From positions 1 through 48,513 of the forward strand of contig JAADIQ010000043.1 in assembly GCA_013151255.1 (NCBI GenBank): a DNA stretch of 48,513 nt, given 5' to 3'. This stretch comes from Alphaproteobacteria bacterium (GTDB lineage Bacteria > Pseudomonadota > Alphaproteobacteria > Caulobacterales > Parvularculaceae). Both the position numbers and the translations under genes were made by a program. The notes below the pieces were generated by a model. It searched no databases, was not told where the DNA came from, and saw only the letters and a list, made by a program, of their open reading frames with translations. This document shows, piece by piece, positions 1 through 9,995 of the stretch. Position 1 is the stretch's first letter; every line of letters starts with the position of its first letter.

Positions 1-647
1 TTTCCGGCATGGTTGAGGCGAATTTTGAGGCGATGCTGGCGGGCAGTTTTTTGCAACGGTTTCCGGCCTCTGTGGTGCTGTTTTCTGAATCTGACCTGAC
101 TGATTTTTTGCATATTCTGGTCGATGGCCAGGTTGAACTTTTCGCCAGCGCCAATAATCGCGAAGGCACAATGACGCTGATTAAGCCGGTTGCGACGTTT
201 GTGCTTGCCTCCGCGCTGGTCGACGGCGCCTATCAGATGTCGGCGCGCACTCTGGCGTCGTCGCAGATTTTGATGATACCGGCGGAAAATATTCGCGTCG
301 CCATGCTTGCAGATCGCGATTTTTCGCATAAAGCGGTGCTTGAGCTGGCGTCATGTTACCACGGCGTCGTGCGCGCCTATAAAAATATCAAGCTACGCAC
401 CGGTGTTGAGCGGCTGGCGAATTATCTCCTTGTCCAGCATCGCCGTCAGGGCGGCGACATCCTCACCTTGCCGGTCGAGAAAAGAACCCTGGCGTCAATG
501 CTCGGTATAACGCCTGAAAATCTTTCGCGCGCGTTTTCCACGCTCAAGCCCTACGGCGTTAAGGTTGATGGTCCAAAAATTGACCTTCAAAACATCAAAG
601 ACCTAGAGACGCTGGCCAAACCGTCGGTACTTATCGATACCCCTTAG
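1..647 (+). CDS. Crp/Fnr family transcriptional regulator, 5' end outside the window
   Basis: The product has a cyclic-nucleotide-binding jelly-roll domain (through about residue 110 of the visible part) and a C-terminal Crp-type winged helix with the recognition segment LASMLGITPENLSRAFSTLK. The first ATG is at 9, but the frame stays open to the window edge and the residues before it (S-G) continue the usual 'FSGM.EANF' N-terminus of this subfamily, so the ATG is probably internal and the gene partial. The FNR-type N-terminal cysteine cluster is not visible, so an oxygen-sensing iron-sulphur role is not supported; the ligand is unknown. The TAG stop (645-647) is also the first three bases of a TAGAGC repeat element. 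Family call is secure; the regulon cannot be inferred. Confidence 0.88.
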   Translation, partial: SGMVEANFEAMLAGSFLQRFPASVVLFSESDLTDFLHILVDGQVELFASANNREGTMTLIKPVATFVLASALVDGAYQMSARTLASSQILMIPAENIRVAMLADRDFSHKAVLELASCYHGVVRAYKNIKLRTGVERLANYLLVQHRRQGGDILTLPVEKRTLASMLGITPENLSRAFSTLKPYGVKVDGPKIDLQNIKDLETLAKPSVLIDTP

Positions 648-750
648 AGCATCGAGCAAAAAGTGTGCAACGGTTTTTGCGTCGCGCGATGCGACCAGAA
701 AAATCTATAGCAAAATCATTCGATTCAGAATTATTTTTGCTATAGTGATC
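645..750 (+). repeat. TAGAGC palindromic element, copy 1
   Basis: The element starts TAGAGCATCGAGCAAAAAG and ends just past a CTATAG at 740-745. Inside are nested inverted repeats: GCATCG with CGATGC, GCAAAAA with TTTTTGC, and CTATAGCAAAAT paired imperfectly with ATTTTTGCTATAG. The reverse complement of 12283-12390 is almost the same sequence over about 105 bp. I see two differences: two extra A in the AAAAA run here, and TTATTTTTGC here against TTATTGCATTTTGC there. The element begins exactly at the stop codon of the Crp/Fnr gene and fills the gap before the convergent efp gene. A role as a terminator or mRNA-end structure is inference. Confidence 0.8.
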
Positions 751-771
751 GTCGTCGCGGCGGGCCGCCGT

Positions 772-1335
772 TTACTCCGCGCGTTTTACATATTCCAGCG
801 TCGTCGTGTTGACGATGATTTTTTCACCGACGCTGATATAAGGCGGCACCAACACCCGCAGACCATTTTCAATAATCGCTGGCTTGAAAGAAGATGATGC
901 GGTCTGGCCTTTGACCGTAGGTTCGGTTTCGGTGATCGCAAGGGTTGCGTGTTCGGGCATCTGAACGCTGATTGCGCGACCTTCGTGGCTTTCGACAACG
1001 ACTTGCATGCCGTCTTGCAAAAATGCAACCCGCTCGCCGATCAGGTCCTTGGCGATATGGATTTGCTCATAGGTCTCGCCATCCATAAACACCAGGAGGT
1101 CGCCCTCGGCATAGAGATAGGTGTGATCTTTCTGCTCAAGGCGCACCCGCTCAACGGTTTCCGAAGAGCGGAAGCGTTCATTCAGCTTCGAGCCGTTGAT
1201 GAGATTTTTCAATTCAACCTGATTATAGGCCGGCCCCTTGCCGGGCTTTACCGCATGGGTTTTGACCGCCACCCACAAGCTGTCTTGATGCTGAACAATA
1301 TTGCCGGGCCGGATTTCGTTGCCGTTGATTTTCAT
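772..1335 (-). CDS. efp: elongation factor P
   Basis: EF-P binds between the P and E sites and relieves ribosome stalling at proline runs. The 187-residue product has the family's usual length and three-barrel layout: KOW-like N-terminus ([12 protein letters not shown]), central OB domain ([20 protein letters not shown]) and C-terminal OB domain ([29 protein letters not shown]). The loop KPGKGPA places Lys33 at the tip, the position modified by beta-lysylation through EpmA/EpmB in many proteobacteria; the modification genes are not in the window. It is convergent with the Crp/Fnr gene across a repeat element. Start ATG at 1335 fits the conserved N-terminus. Confidence 0.97.
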   Translation of the reverse strand: MKINGNEIRPGNIVQHQDSLWVAVKTHAVKPGKGPAYNQVELKNLINGSKLNERFRSSETVERVRLEQKDHTYLYAEGDLLVFMDGETYEQIHIAKDLIGERVAFLQDGMQVVVESHEGRAISVQMPEHATLAITETEPTVKGQTASSSFKPAIIENGLRVLVPPYISVGEKIIVNTTTLEYVKRAE

Positions 1336-1407
1336 TATACGCCTTTGTGCTGTGGTGGCACGGCGCTTTAGCAGGACGGGCGCAAACTGACAAGGCGGGC
1401 GGGCGCG

Positions 1408-3635
1408 CTACAACCGAAACTTGTGGCCGAGGCGCAGCGCAAGGCTGGAGCCGAGGGAGGTGAAGTCGCGCGGAAAATTTTCCCGGTTGATCAGGGCCGT
1501 ATGGCCAAAAGAGAGAAATATCTCGCGCTCCGGCACAGGCTCCCATGTAAACCGACTAAAATAGGTGAAGCTCTGGGAAATATTATCATATTGAACTTCA
1601 GTTTTAATGGTCATGTCGGGCGTAAAAGCGATGGTTGAGTTGACCGACGCAATGTGAATAGAGACGTCGCCGGTCGGGAGCTCGAACTGTAGTAGATTGT
1701 AACTGGTCGAAAGTTCAAAATGTTTTGACGGCCGGAAATCTATATTTGTACGGAGTTCCAAAAGATCGCCATCATAAACGCCGCCCCATCTGACGTCGGC
1801 GCCAATGCCGAGCATCCGCGAGCGTGAGGTGCTAAGGTTGACCCTATAGCGATTCCATTGATAGTCGCCGGGGTTCACCGGAACCTCGCCGGCAATGTTG
1901 AATGGCTGGTTTATGCGCTCGACCCTGTGCTGGTACTGTACATTTACAGAATCGCCGGGATTGTTTTGTAGGAACACCCAGCCGCCTAAGAGCTCGTCCT
2001 GGCGTTGTCCGGATTGATCGGTGACAATGTTTCCAAAAGCCCCGGTTTCCGCATATCGCAACAGTTTTGTATTCGGGCGATAGGCGCGAAAAACTCTGCC
2101 ATCAAGTCGCTTGATGCCGGGGCGGTTGATAAAACCGAGCTTTGGAGCGTAATCCTCGCCGATGTCTCGCAAGCGCAGACGAGTGTTCCAGGTCTGGCTT
2201 CGGTAAGAGATATGGCCGGCCGTCATCGCGTCGTTGACGCCTTCGTCATAGCTGCGGATATGGGCAAAGTCCGCGGTTAGCGTTCCCTTGCCGAAAAGAT
2301 TAGATTTTTTATACTGAAAATCGACGCCGGCGACGGTGTTGTTGCTACCGCCCGTCGGGTCGCCATTGGTGAGAACAAAGCCAATTTTGGATTCCGATAA
2401 GATAGGAATAGATACGCGCGCCGAAGATAGATATTGCCCGTCAATGTTCGAGGCATCCGCAGCGCCAGTGCGCGTTGAAATCACGCCGACATTAGCGGGG
2501 CCGATCTTGCCGCTGAGTTTGGCGCCGGCGATGAGGTCAACCGGTCGGCCGCCAACAATGCCGATATTACGGGAGAAAAAAGGCAGTCCATTGGATGGGC
2601 CTCTTCTGAAAATATTCCCGCCAAATTCAAAAACCGCTGCATCCTGCAAAAAGAAATCCCGGGTTTCCGGGAAAAACAACGAGAAGCGACCGGTATTGAC
2701 CCGGCGCGTGTCCAGCGCCGTATTGGAGAAATCGGTGTTGAAGGTCAGCGAACCGGTGAGCGACGGCGTAATTTTATAAAAAACATTTCCGCTAGGGTTG
2801 AGCTCGACATCCGTTTCATCAAGCACCCAGTCACGCGATACGACACCGGTCGCGAAGGCCTGCACCTCAAGGCCGATGCCGTTATCGATGTCGCTAATGC
2901 CGGACACCCTGCCGGGATTGGTCATATCGATACGGTTTCGCGACTGGTCAATGTTGGACCAGCGGATTTCTTCATTATCGCGGCGGATTGTGCGGATGAT
3001 TTGCAGGTTCCATTCATCCAGCGCGGGGTCAAAGGAAATCGACTGAAACGGAATGGCAAATTCGGCGATCCAGCCATCCTCTACAACTTTGGCCTTGGCG
3101 CGCCAGATCGTATTCCATCGATCATTGAAGGCGCCATTATTTTCCGTGAGCGCATCGCTCCTTGCGCCATTTGGGTTGAGGCCAAAAAAGTAACTATCGC
3201 GGAAGCTGCCAAAACTATCGATTAATACCCTGATGCCGTCATCGTCCTGCAAGGCTGGGTCACGCTGCAATTGCGAGCGGCGTATCCGGTCGGGCTCTGT
3301 GTCATAGGCGTAAACGGCGACGTAAAGATTTTTGCTGTCATACATGATGTATGCGCGGGTCGGTTGCTGGGCGTGACGCCCTCGACCGGGTCGATCTGAT
3401 AGAACTCTTCAATGATCGCTGCATTGCGCCATGCGGGGTCGGACAAATCGCCATCGATCACCGGCGCGTCCTGCCGCGATATGCGCACCGCGGCAATCCG
3501 CGGCGTGTAATTGTCAAAATCGCGCGGCGCGGACGTAGCTGCGGGAGTGTTGGCGACTGTAGTCGGGCTTTGCTGCGCCGACGCCATCGCTGGCGCCAGT
3601 ATAGCCATTACACACGCCGACAACGAAACTCGCAT
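1408..3635 (-). pseudogene. DUF5916 / CBM9-like outer-membrane protein, one frameshift
   Basis: Two overlapping frames make one protein of about 742 residues. The upstream part (3635 to about 3367) has a signal peptide (MRVSLSACVMAILAPAMASAQQ) and the start of a CBM9-like domain ending IDGDLSDPAWRNA...YQIDPVEGVTPS. The downstream part (from about 3366 to 1408) continues QPTRAYIMYDSKNLYVAVYAYD and runs through the DUF5916 beta-strand-rich C-terminal region, ending SLALRLGHKFRL. The join needs one extra base: reading AGCCAA instead of AGCAA near 3366-3367 gives TPSQPTRAYIMYD, the expected family pattern. Either the gene is broken or the base is a sequencing error. Family members are predicted outer-membrane barrels of unknown substrate. 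The downstream part alone could start at ATG 3345 but would lack an export signal. Confidence 0.82.
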
Positions 3636-3953
3636 CTATTCCTGCTTAGTAAAATGCCGACGGACTGTATTTGCGGCGGCTTTAGATAGTGTTGCTGCTA
3701 CTTAATACACAGCCCCCAGAATCCGGTGAGGTTTTGTTCCGGATTTGCGGTGAACGGTTGGTTATTTCAGCTGAACCGTGCCCCCGACAAACCTGAATGG
3801 ACACAAACCTTTGTAAATATAGAGAAATTTCTGAAATTATCGGATTGCAGGGGAGGCCGGATTTCGTTGCCGCACAGGCTGCAATCAACAATGATTTAAC
3901 ACCGAGCCGCTATCGTTCCAGCGACGGGAATATCCTTCCCGAGGGGTGTGGTC
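3636..3953. other. divergent intergenic region, no gene seen
   Basis: This 318-bp gap lies between the divergent DUF5916 gene and the hybrid kinase gene, so promoters for both are expected here. A 69-codon minus-strand frame (3682-3891) has low-complexity composition, no recognisable domain and no good ribosome-binding site, and I do not call it. A GAGGGG ribosome-binding site sits at 3941-3946 before the kinase gene. I see no strong palindrome or repeat. Confidence 0.5.
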
Positions 3954-6215
3954 GTGAACGAACTTGCTGAGAAAAAGGACCGCGGCGGCGCCTATCAGGA
4001 AGACGATGGGATCGCCGCGTCTTTGAAGATTATCCTGACGACGCAGGCCTCTCGCTATCTCCACATTTCATCATGGGCGTTAATGTTGTTAACGATTGTC
4101 GATTTTACGACGGTCGTGATCTGGTATGTATTAACCATGACCGCCGGCATGGCCCGATCGCTTATCGAAAAGCGGATGCGCGACGGCCAGTCGCAGACAG
4201 CCGACCCTCACCATCGCAAATATGCATTCGTGGCGATGGGCTCATGCGCATTCTGGGCCGCGTCGCCGGTTATCGCCGTTCTATCCGGGCATCCTTTTGG
4301 TCTTGCGGCGGCGATGTTCTTGATCGTCAACGGCATCATGCTTGCGATTTCGCAATTTCGTTCGACCCCGACAAATGCGCTCATCGTTACATCGCCATAT
4401 ATTGTGGCCTATTCTGTATGCGTTGTTATTTTCTTCGGAACGAACATGTTCGTGCCGATGCTCGCCGCGGCGCCGCTTCTGATTGCGAGCATGTATTATG
4501 TTTTGATGTTTGGCTACATGTCGCAGCGACAGCTCAATCGCGCCGACCGCGAGCGCACCGCGCTGATTGAAGAGCTTGAAAGCGCACGGGTCGCGGCGGA
4601 AAAGGCGTCAGAGGCCAAATCCATGTTCCTCGCCAATATGAGCCATGAAATCCGCACCCCAATGAATGGCGTCTTAGGGATGGCCGAGCTTCTTGCCGCC
4701 ACCAAGCTCGACAGCCGTCAACAGGTTTTTGCCGATACGATACACAAATCTGGCGCGGCGCTCTTGACGATCATCAACGATATTCTTGATTTTTCAAAAA
4801 TCGAAGCCGGCAAGCTTGAGCTTGAAACTGTATCGTTTGATTTGCGCGCTTCGGTCGAAGATGTGGCCGCGCTTGTGGCCACGCGCGCCCAGGAAAAACA
4901 GATCGAACTTATTGTTCGTTGCCAGCCGGACCTGCCGGTCAATCTTCTGGGTGATGGCGGGCGCCTGCGTCAGGTGATCACCAATCTTGTCGGCAACGCG
5001 GTTAAGTTCACCGAGTCCGGCTATGTACTGATCAATGTTTCCGGCGATTATACGGAAGAGCAAGCGTCGATCCGCATCGAAGTCACCGACACCGGCATCG
5101 GCATTGACGCGGTTGTCGCCAGCCGGATTTTTGACCCGTTCCAGCAGGCGGATTCTTCGACCACGAGAAAATTTGGCGGCACCGGTCTTGGCCTGTCGAT
5201 TTCAAAGCGTCTGGTTGAAGCCATGGGCGGCAAGATCGGCGTGACCTCAAAGATTGGCGAGGGGTCGACCTTCTGGATCGAGCTTACCTTGCCAACGCGG
5301 GACGATGAGGAAATTGTCTGGCAGGCGACGTTCGAACCGGATGGCCAGCGCGTGCTGGTGGTCGATGATATCGACGTCAATCGTCAGATCGTCACCGAAC
5401 AACTCGCCGCCTGGGGATTTTCGTCAGATGCGGCGTCAAGCGGTGAAGAAGCGCTGATTATGATGCGCACGGCGGCGGTCAAGAACGAGCCTTATGCGAT
5501 CGCCATTCTCGATTTCTTTATGCCGGAAATGGATGGCGAGGAACTGGTCCAGCGGATCAAAAAAGACGCCGCTATTAGTAACGTGGCTTTGATTGTGCTG
5601 ACCTCGGTTGATCACAAAGGCGACGCCGGCCGTTTCCGTGAGCTTGGCGTTGACGGATACCTCGTGAAGCCTGCGCGCGCGGCGATGATTTTTGAAACCA
5701 TCGCCGGTATTTTGCAGACCAGCAACGCCGATATCAGCTTTGAAGAAGATGACGATGATATCAGTGTTGAATCAGGTGATGCGGATGAGCGCGTCAATGA
5801 AGCCGATAAGGTCAAAATTCTTCTTGCCGAAGACAATGAGGTGAACCAGCTCGTCGTCAAACATATGCTCGACGCCAATGTCTATGAACTGGTGATCGCC
5901 GATAACGGCCTTGAAGCTTTGCGTCTGTATGAAGCCGACCCGGGCGGGTTTGACATCATTTTGATGGATGTCTCGATGCCAGAGATGGACGGGCATGAGG
6001 CGACGCGGGCTATCCGCGCGCTGGAAAATGGCGCTCAGCGTACGCCGATGCCAATCGTTTGCCTTACCGCCCATGTGATGGCCGCCGATGTCGAGCGCAG
6101 CCGCGAGGCGGGCATGGACGATTATCTTTCCAAGCCCATAAGCAAAGAAAAACTCGACCAGGTGATTGAGCGTTGGACGGGTAAGGCTGAGGAACAAGCG
6201 CGTGTGCGCGCTTAA
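3954..6215 (+). CDS. membrane hybrid histidine kinase with two receiver domains
   Basis: An integral membrane sensor region comes first, with hydrophobic stretches at about residues 38-65, 90-135 and 140-190. It is followed by a short coiled segment ([23 protein letters not shown]), HisKA with [11 protein letters not shown] (phospho-acceptor His231 counting from 3954), and HATPase with the N box (NLVGNAVKF), DTGIGI and [14 protein letters not shown]. Two REC domains follow, with phospho-acceptor Asp520 ([10 protein letters not shown]) and Asp672 ([10 protein letters not shown]). There is no HPt domain, so onward transfer would need a separate protein, not seen here. I prefer the GTG at 3954 because GAGGGG at 3941-3946 is 7 nt upstream; an in-frame GTG at 3948 is too close. 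The stop overlaps the stop of convergent yebC. The sensed signal is unknown. Confidence 0.92.
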   Translation: MNELAEKKDRGGAYQEDDGIAASLKIILTTQASRYLHISSWALMLLTIVDFTTVVIWYVLTMTAGMARSLIEKRMRDGQSQTADPHHRKYAFVAMGSCAFWAASPVIAVLSGHPFGLAAAMFLIVNGIMLAISQFRSTPTNALIVTSPYIVAYSVCVVIFFGTNMFVPMLAAAPLLIASMYYVLMFGYMSQRQLNRADRERTALIEELESARVAAEKASEAKSMFLANMSHEIRTPMNGVLGMAELLAATKLDSRQQVFADTIHKSGAALLTIINDILDFSKIEAGKLELETVSFDLRASVEDVAALVATRAQEKQIELIVRCQPDLPVNLLGDGGRLRQVITNLVGNAVKFTESGYVLINVSGDYTEEQASIRIEVTDTGIGIDAVVASRIFDPFQQADSSTTRKFGGTGLGLSISKRLVEAMGGKIGVTSKIGEGSTFWIELTLPTRDDEEIVWQATFEPDGQRVLVVDDIDVNRQIVTEQLAAWGFSSDAASSGEEALIMMRTAAVKNEPYAIAILDFFMPEMDGEELVQRIKKDAAISNVALIVLTSVDHKGDAGRFRELGVDGYLVKPARAAMIFETIAGILQTSNADISFEEDDDDISVESGDADERVNEADKVKILLAEDNEVNQLVVKHMLDANVYELVIADNGLEALRLYEADPGGFDIILMDVSMPEMDGHEATRAIRALENGAQRTPMPIVCLTAHVMAADVERSREAGMDDYLSKPISKEKLDQVIERWTGKAEEQARVRA

Positions 6216-6958
6216 CCTGCGAGCCGTTCCATTTCTTCGTCGGAAATTTCAAAATTTGCATAGACGTTTTGAACGTCATCGCAATCATCAAGCGCGGTAA
6301 TCAGCTTGATCAGCGTCGCGGCTTTGTCGCCTTCAACGGCAATCGTATTTTGCGGCTTCCATACCGGTTTGGCCGATTGCGGTTCGCCGAAGCGTTTTTC
6401 CAGCGCCGCGGCAACCTCGGCAAGCTGATCAAACGCGCAATAGATTTCGTGCATGTCTTCAGACGAGACAACATCATCGGCGCCGGCCTCGATCGCCGCT
6501 TCAAGCATGTCGTCCTCTGAGCCCGCATCAGCGGCAAACTCAATATAGCCGACAAGGTCAAACATGAACGAGACCGAACCGGTCTCGCCGAGAGTGCCGC
6601 CGTTCTTGGAGAAGGTTGAGCGCACTTCGCTCGCCGCGCGGTTGCGGTTATCGGTCAACGCCTCGACGATGACGCCGACGCCGGCGGGGCCAAAACCTTC
6701 ATAGCGGATTTCTTCAAAACTGGCCTCGTCCGCCAAAGCCGACTTCTTGACCGCCCGTTCAATATTGTCCTTCGGCATCGACTGGCCTTTGGCGGCCTGA
6801 ATAGCCAGGCGCAAGCGCGGATTAAATTCCGGGTCCGGCGCGCCCATTTTGGCGGCGATGGTTATTTCCTTCGACAGCTTGGAGAACACTTTCGAACGCT
6901 TGGCGTCCTGGCGGCCCTTGCGGTGTTGTATATTCGCCCATTTACTGTGTCCGGCCAT
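6212..6958 (-). CDS. YebC/PmpR family DNA-binding or translation factor
   Basis: The 248-residue product begins with the family signature [20 protein letters not shown], which fixes the start at 6958 rather than at 6970 or 6961. Typical blocks follow: [49 protein letters not shown] and SVSFMFD. Members have been described as transcriptional regulators and, more recently, as factors helping ribosomes at proline-rich stretches; the sequence does not choose between these. In many alphaproteobacteria yebC follows ymdB; here a plus-strand group (7185-9995) separates them. The stop codon overlaps that of the convergent histidine kinase (6212-6215). Confidence 0.95.
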   Translation of the reverse strand: MAGHSKWANIQHRKGRQDAKRSKVFSKLSKEITIAAKMGAPDPEFNPRLRLAIQAAKGQSMPKDNIERAVKKSALADEASFEEIRYEGFGPAGVGVIVEALTDNRNRAASEVRSTFSKNGGTLGETGSVSFMFDLVGYIEFAADAGSEDDMLEAAIEAGADDVVSSEDMHEIYCAFDQLAEVAAALEKRFGEPQSAKPVWKPQNTIAVEGDKAATLIKLITALDDCDDVQNVYANFEISDEEMERLAG

Positions 6959-7184
6959 CATCACCCTCAAATTTTATCGGCCAGCGCAAAACCCGGCCAC
7001 GACGTTCTCTAATAGTCGCTTCACTGATCGCAAGAGCGCGTTTAGCGCGGACGAGCCGCGTGAGGCAAGGGCCGGGGTTTTGATAAATTCTGTCCGCCAC
7101 CGACAAATCTGCAAAGCCCGGCTGGCGTCAGCGGCGCGATTGGGGCATTTTCCTCATCAGATCGTATTCGGGGAGAGGGTGGTT

Positions 7185-8783
7185 ATGGCCAAGCCCATCA
7201 GCAATATTACCGTCGTCGGCGGCGGCACATCAGGATGGCTTGCCGCGTCGTATTTGGCGCGGCTATTTGAACAACGCGTAAAGACCGGCAGTCTCTCGAT
7301 CACGCTGATTGAAAGTCCCGATGTCGGCATTATCGGCGTCGGTGAATCGACCGCCCGGCCGATGAGCGATCTGTTGCGGCTGATCGGCATTAATGAATCC
7401 GAATTTATCAAGCGCTGTAATGCGACGTTCAAGCTGAGCGGGTGGTTCGCCAATTGGGATATCGACGAGGCCGGCAAACCGGTTTCATGGGTCAATCCGT
7501 TTTTCTCGCAATCCGATATTCACGGCCTCAACCCCGCCTCGCTTTTTGCAACCTATGGCATGCATCGCGGCGGCGGGCCGATTGACGAAGGCTTTACCGA
7601 CGCGATGTCTGTTTGCCCCGATATCATTCGCGCCCATAAAGGCCCGCGCCTCCTTGGCGGCGAGGATTATAAGTCAGAAATTCCGTATTCGTATCATATG
7701 GACGCCATCGAGCTTGCTAAAATGCTGATGGAGCGCGGCAAAGAGCTTGGCGTTAAGCAAATTATCGACCATGTGAACGAGGTGCATCTTGATGATCGCG
7801 GTTTTGTATCAGAGCTGATATTGCGCAAGAACGGCGCCCACCCGATTGAGTTCGTTATTGACGCGACCGGCTTTGCCAGCATCATCATCGGCAAAACGCT
7901 GAAAGAACCGTTCGAGCCTTATGACAAATATCTGTTGAATGATCGCGCCGTGGTTGCGCAAATACCGTATGAAGACCCGACCCGGATTGAACCGACATCG
8001 CGCGCCACCGGCATGAATGCGGGTTGGGCTTTTCGGGTGCCGCTGTTTAACCGGGTGGGGTCGGGCTATATTTATTCCAGCAAGTTTATTTCAGACGATG
8101 AGGCGATTGCCGAGTTTAAAGCGCATATCGGTGATGTCGGGCAGGAGGTTGAGCCGCGTATTATCCGTATGCGTATCGGAAAGGTTCGCCGGGCATGGGT
8201 GAAGAACTGCCTGGCGCTGGGGTTGTCCAGCGGCTTTGTCGAGCCGTTGGAAGCGACGGCGATTTATTCGGTTCAGGTTCAGCTGCAATGGCTGTTCGGA
8301 TATTTCCCCGACAGCGATTTCAACCCGGCGGTAATCAAGCGCTATAATGGTTTAATCAATGGGTTTTACGATGAGATTGTCGATTTCATCGCGCTGTTAT
8401 TTTGCACCAGCAATCGCGAGGATACGCCCTATTGGCGTGCGGTGCGTCATGATATGGAAATCCCGCCGCGGCTTGCAGAAAACCTGGAGCTGTGGCGCGC
8501 GAACATGCCGGGCGATCTCGATCTGCGGACGATGACCTTTTTCTCCCCGTCCTCATATCGCTCGGCATTGATGGGCAAACAGTTTTATAAGGGCCGTGAA
8601 TATGCCGCTGCGTCGGTTTTTTCCGAGGCGAACTGGCGCCAATATCTCGATATGCGCCGGCAAAAAACCAGGGATTTAATGGCCAAGCTGCCGGATCATT
8701 ACACGCTGTTGCGACGAATTCGTGGAGAAGATGCGCCAGCGTCAACGCCGACGCCCATTACGCCAATTTATTTAAACAGCTGA
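7185..8783 (+). CDS. tryptophan 7-halogenase family flavoprotein
   Basis: This is a flavin-dependent halogenase-type protein of 532 residues. The FAD-binding VGGGTSGW (residues 10-17), the GVGEST block near residue 50, a lysine in NATFKL (Lys83) matching the catalytic lysine region, and FVEPLEAT (Glu356) matching the PLES active-site block are all present. The family's WxWxIP signature is altered to WAFRVP (Trp281), so the second Trp is Phe. Halogenating activity is therefore plausible but not assured; such variants occur among marine alpha- and gammaproteobacterial homologues whose substrates are unknown. The start at ATG 7185 has GGGAGAGG at 7171-7178; a longer open frame from 6849 overlaps yebC antisense and lacks conserved residues. 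An SDR gene follows after 13 nt, probably in one operon. No flavin reductase partner is adjacent. Confidence 0.88.
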   Translation: MAKPISNITVVGGGTSGWLAASYLARLFEQRVKTGSLSITLIESPDVGIIGVGESTARPMSDLLRLIGINESEFIKRCNATFKLSGWFANWDIDEAGKPVSWVNPFFSQSDIHGLNPASLFATYGMHRGGGPIDEGFTDAMSVCPDIIRAHKGPRLLGGEDYKSEIPYSYHMDAIELAKMLMERGKELGVKQIIDHVNEVHLDDRGFVSELILRKNGAHPIEFVIDATGFASIIIGKTLKEPFEPYDKYLLNDRAVVAQIPYEDPTRIEPTSRATGMNAGWAFRVPLFNRVGSGYIYSSKFISDDEAIAEFKAHIGDVGQEVEPRIIRMRIGKVRRAWVKNCLALGLSSGFVEPLEATAIYSVQVQLQWLFGYFPDSDFNPAVIKRYNGLINGFYDEIVDFIALLFCTSNREDTPYWRAVRHDMEIPPRLAENLELWRANMPGDLDLRTMTFFSPSSYRSALMGKQFYKGREYAAASVFSEANWRQYLDMRRQKTRDLMAKLPDHYTLLRRIRGEDAPASTPTPITPIYLNS

Positions 8784-8796
8784 GGATGACGCCCAA

Positions 8797-9564
8797 ATGC
8801 TCCTGAAAGATAAAACGATTTTAATTACCGGCGCGGCGCGCGGCATTGGCGCGGCGACCGCGCGGCTTTGTCATGAGGCGGGCGCTAATGTGCTGCTGCA
8901 TGCGGGCCGGAAATCTGAAGGCTCCGGGCAAGCCGCGAAGGCGGTTGGTCAGTCAGCAGATGACTTTATTTATCAAGACCTGTTGCAGCCCGGCGCCGGT
9001 TTTACGCTTTTTGAAACGGCGCTGAAACGGGCCGCCCGCATCGATGGCATCGTTAATAATGCGGGCATGTTTACCGCCTCGCCGCTGAGCGGCGCCATGG
9101 AGCCATGGACTGACGGCTGGGCGCAAACGCTGGCCGTCAATGTTCAGGCGCCGGCCGATATTTGCCGCGCCGCGATCGCGCATTTTCGTGAATGCAGTAA
9201 TGGGACTGACGCCGAGGGCGGGACCATCGTCAATCTCGCCAGCCGCGCCGGCCATCGCGGCGACGGGGTTGAAAACGCCGCCTATGCGGCCTCGAAAGGC
9301 GCGGTTCTGGCGATGACCAAAACCTGGGCGCGGGGATTGGCGCGTGAAAACATCCTGCTTTATGCAATTGCGCCCGGCTGGGTTGAGACCCGCATGGCGC
9401 CGCAGGATATTGCCGACCGCAAGGCGGCGGAGGCGGAAATCCCCCTCGGCCGCGTCGCCAAACCGGAAGAGGTTGGCGCGATGATTGTGTTTTTATTATC
9501 CGGCGCCAGCCCATCAGCAACCGGCGCCACCTTCGACATCAACGGCGCGTCCTATGTGCGGTAA
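8797..9564 (+). CDS. short-chain dehydrogenase/reductase (FabG-like)
   Basis: The 255-residue classical SDR carries TGAARGIGAA for NAD(P) binding at the N-terminus, NNAG, a catalytic Ser in VNLASRAG, and YAASK with the catalytic Tyr and Lys. The C-terminal end GATFDINGASYV matches the GG.xxDGG tail region of FabG-type enzymes. It begins 13 nt after the halogenase-like gene on the same strand, so the two are probably co-transcribed and may act on the same metabolite; that link is inference. Substrate and exact cofactor are not determinable from the sequence. Confidence 0.9.
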   Translation: MLLKDKTILITGAARGIGAATARLCHEAGANVLLHAGRKSEGSGQAAKAVGQSADDFIYQDLLQPGAGFTLFETALKRAARIDGIVNNAGMFTASPLSGAMEPWTDGWAQTLAVNVQAPADICRAAIAHFRECSNGTDAEGGTIVNLASRAGHRGDGVENAAYAASKGAVLAMTKTWARGLARENILLYAIAPGWVETRMAPQDIADRKAAEAEIPLGRVAKPEEVGAMIVFLLSGASPSATGATFDINGASYVR

Positions 9565-9638
9565 TTCAACTAGACTGTGACCTATATGTCCTAGGCGATG
9601 TCTGGGGGTTCGGTTAGGAACGCCGCGAAGAGAGATTT

Positions 9639-9689
9639 ATGTCTGAGATTGTCATTCGCTAAACCGACTTAGCAGGCGCGCCGGCCTGA
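9639..9689 (+). pseudogene. possible N-terminal remnant of a GNAT acetyltransferase
   Basis: After an AGAG ribosome-binding-like stretch, an ATG at 9639 opens MSEIVIR then a stop, and the same frame continues TDLAGAPA before another stop. Joined across the first stop this looks like the usual first strand and helix of a GNAT acetyltransferase (MSEIVIR.TDLAGAPA). It sits directly upstream of yjhX, whose partner in E. coli is the GNAT-type protein YjhQ. The match is only about 15 residues long and may be chance. Confidence 0.2.
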
Positions 9690-9734
9690 TGGCTTTTGCG
9701 CGTCCGGTTTTACGAATGCATACGGACATTTCCA

Positions 9735-9995
9735 ATGAATATTTCGAAGGCGGAGCAACGTACGCTCCACGTTCTCGCGCGCGGCGGGGGCATCGTCATT
9801 GAAAAAGACGACAAGGGTAAGATTATCGCGGTCAATTGTGTCAGCCGGGAAGGCTGGACGCTGGCTGATTGCAGCCTTGGGGTTTTTAAAAAACTGAAAA
9901 CCCGGCGTCTGGTGGCGTCGTCAAACGGCGGGCCTTATCGCGCAACGCAAAAAGGGCGATGTGCGGTGCGCGCGCAGCTCGATAATCGGGCCTAA
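9735..9995 (+). CDS. yjhX: YjhX family toxin-like protein
   Basis: An 86-residue product that follows E. coli YjhX closely in its blocks: [48 protein letters not shown] and VRAQLDNR. The start ATG at 9735 matches the family's N-terminus; the upstream in-frame ATG at 9696 would add 13 unconserved residues. YjhX is described as the toxin of a pair with the acetyltransferase-like YjhQ; here no intact partner gene is adjacent, only a possible remnant at 9639. The stop codon overlaps the stop of convergent ymdB (9992-9995). Whether this orphan is toxic cannot be told. Confidence 0.88.
   Translation: MNISKAEQRTLHVLARGGGIVIEKDDKGKIIAVNCVSREGWTLADCSLGVFKKLKTRRLVASSNGGPYRATQKGRCAVRAQLDNRA

Noticed and set aside
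3682-3891. 69-codon minus-strand frame before the histidine kinase
   Set aside because: No recognisable motif, no good start site, and composition of non-coding DNA.
6849-7184. N-terminal extension of the halogenase frame
   Set aside because: It is antisense to yebC, lacks conserved residues, and ATG 7185 has a good ribosome-binding site and the expected FAD motif.
9571-9578. CTAGACTG after the SDR gene as another repeat remnant
   Set aside because: Only eight bases match, with no partner arm; chance is a sufficient explanation.
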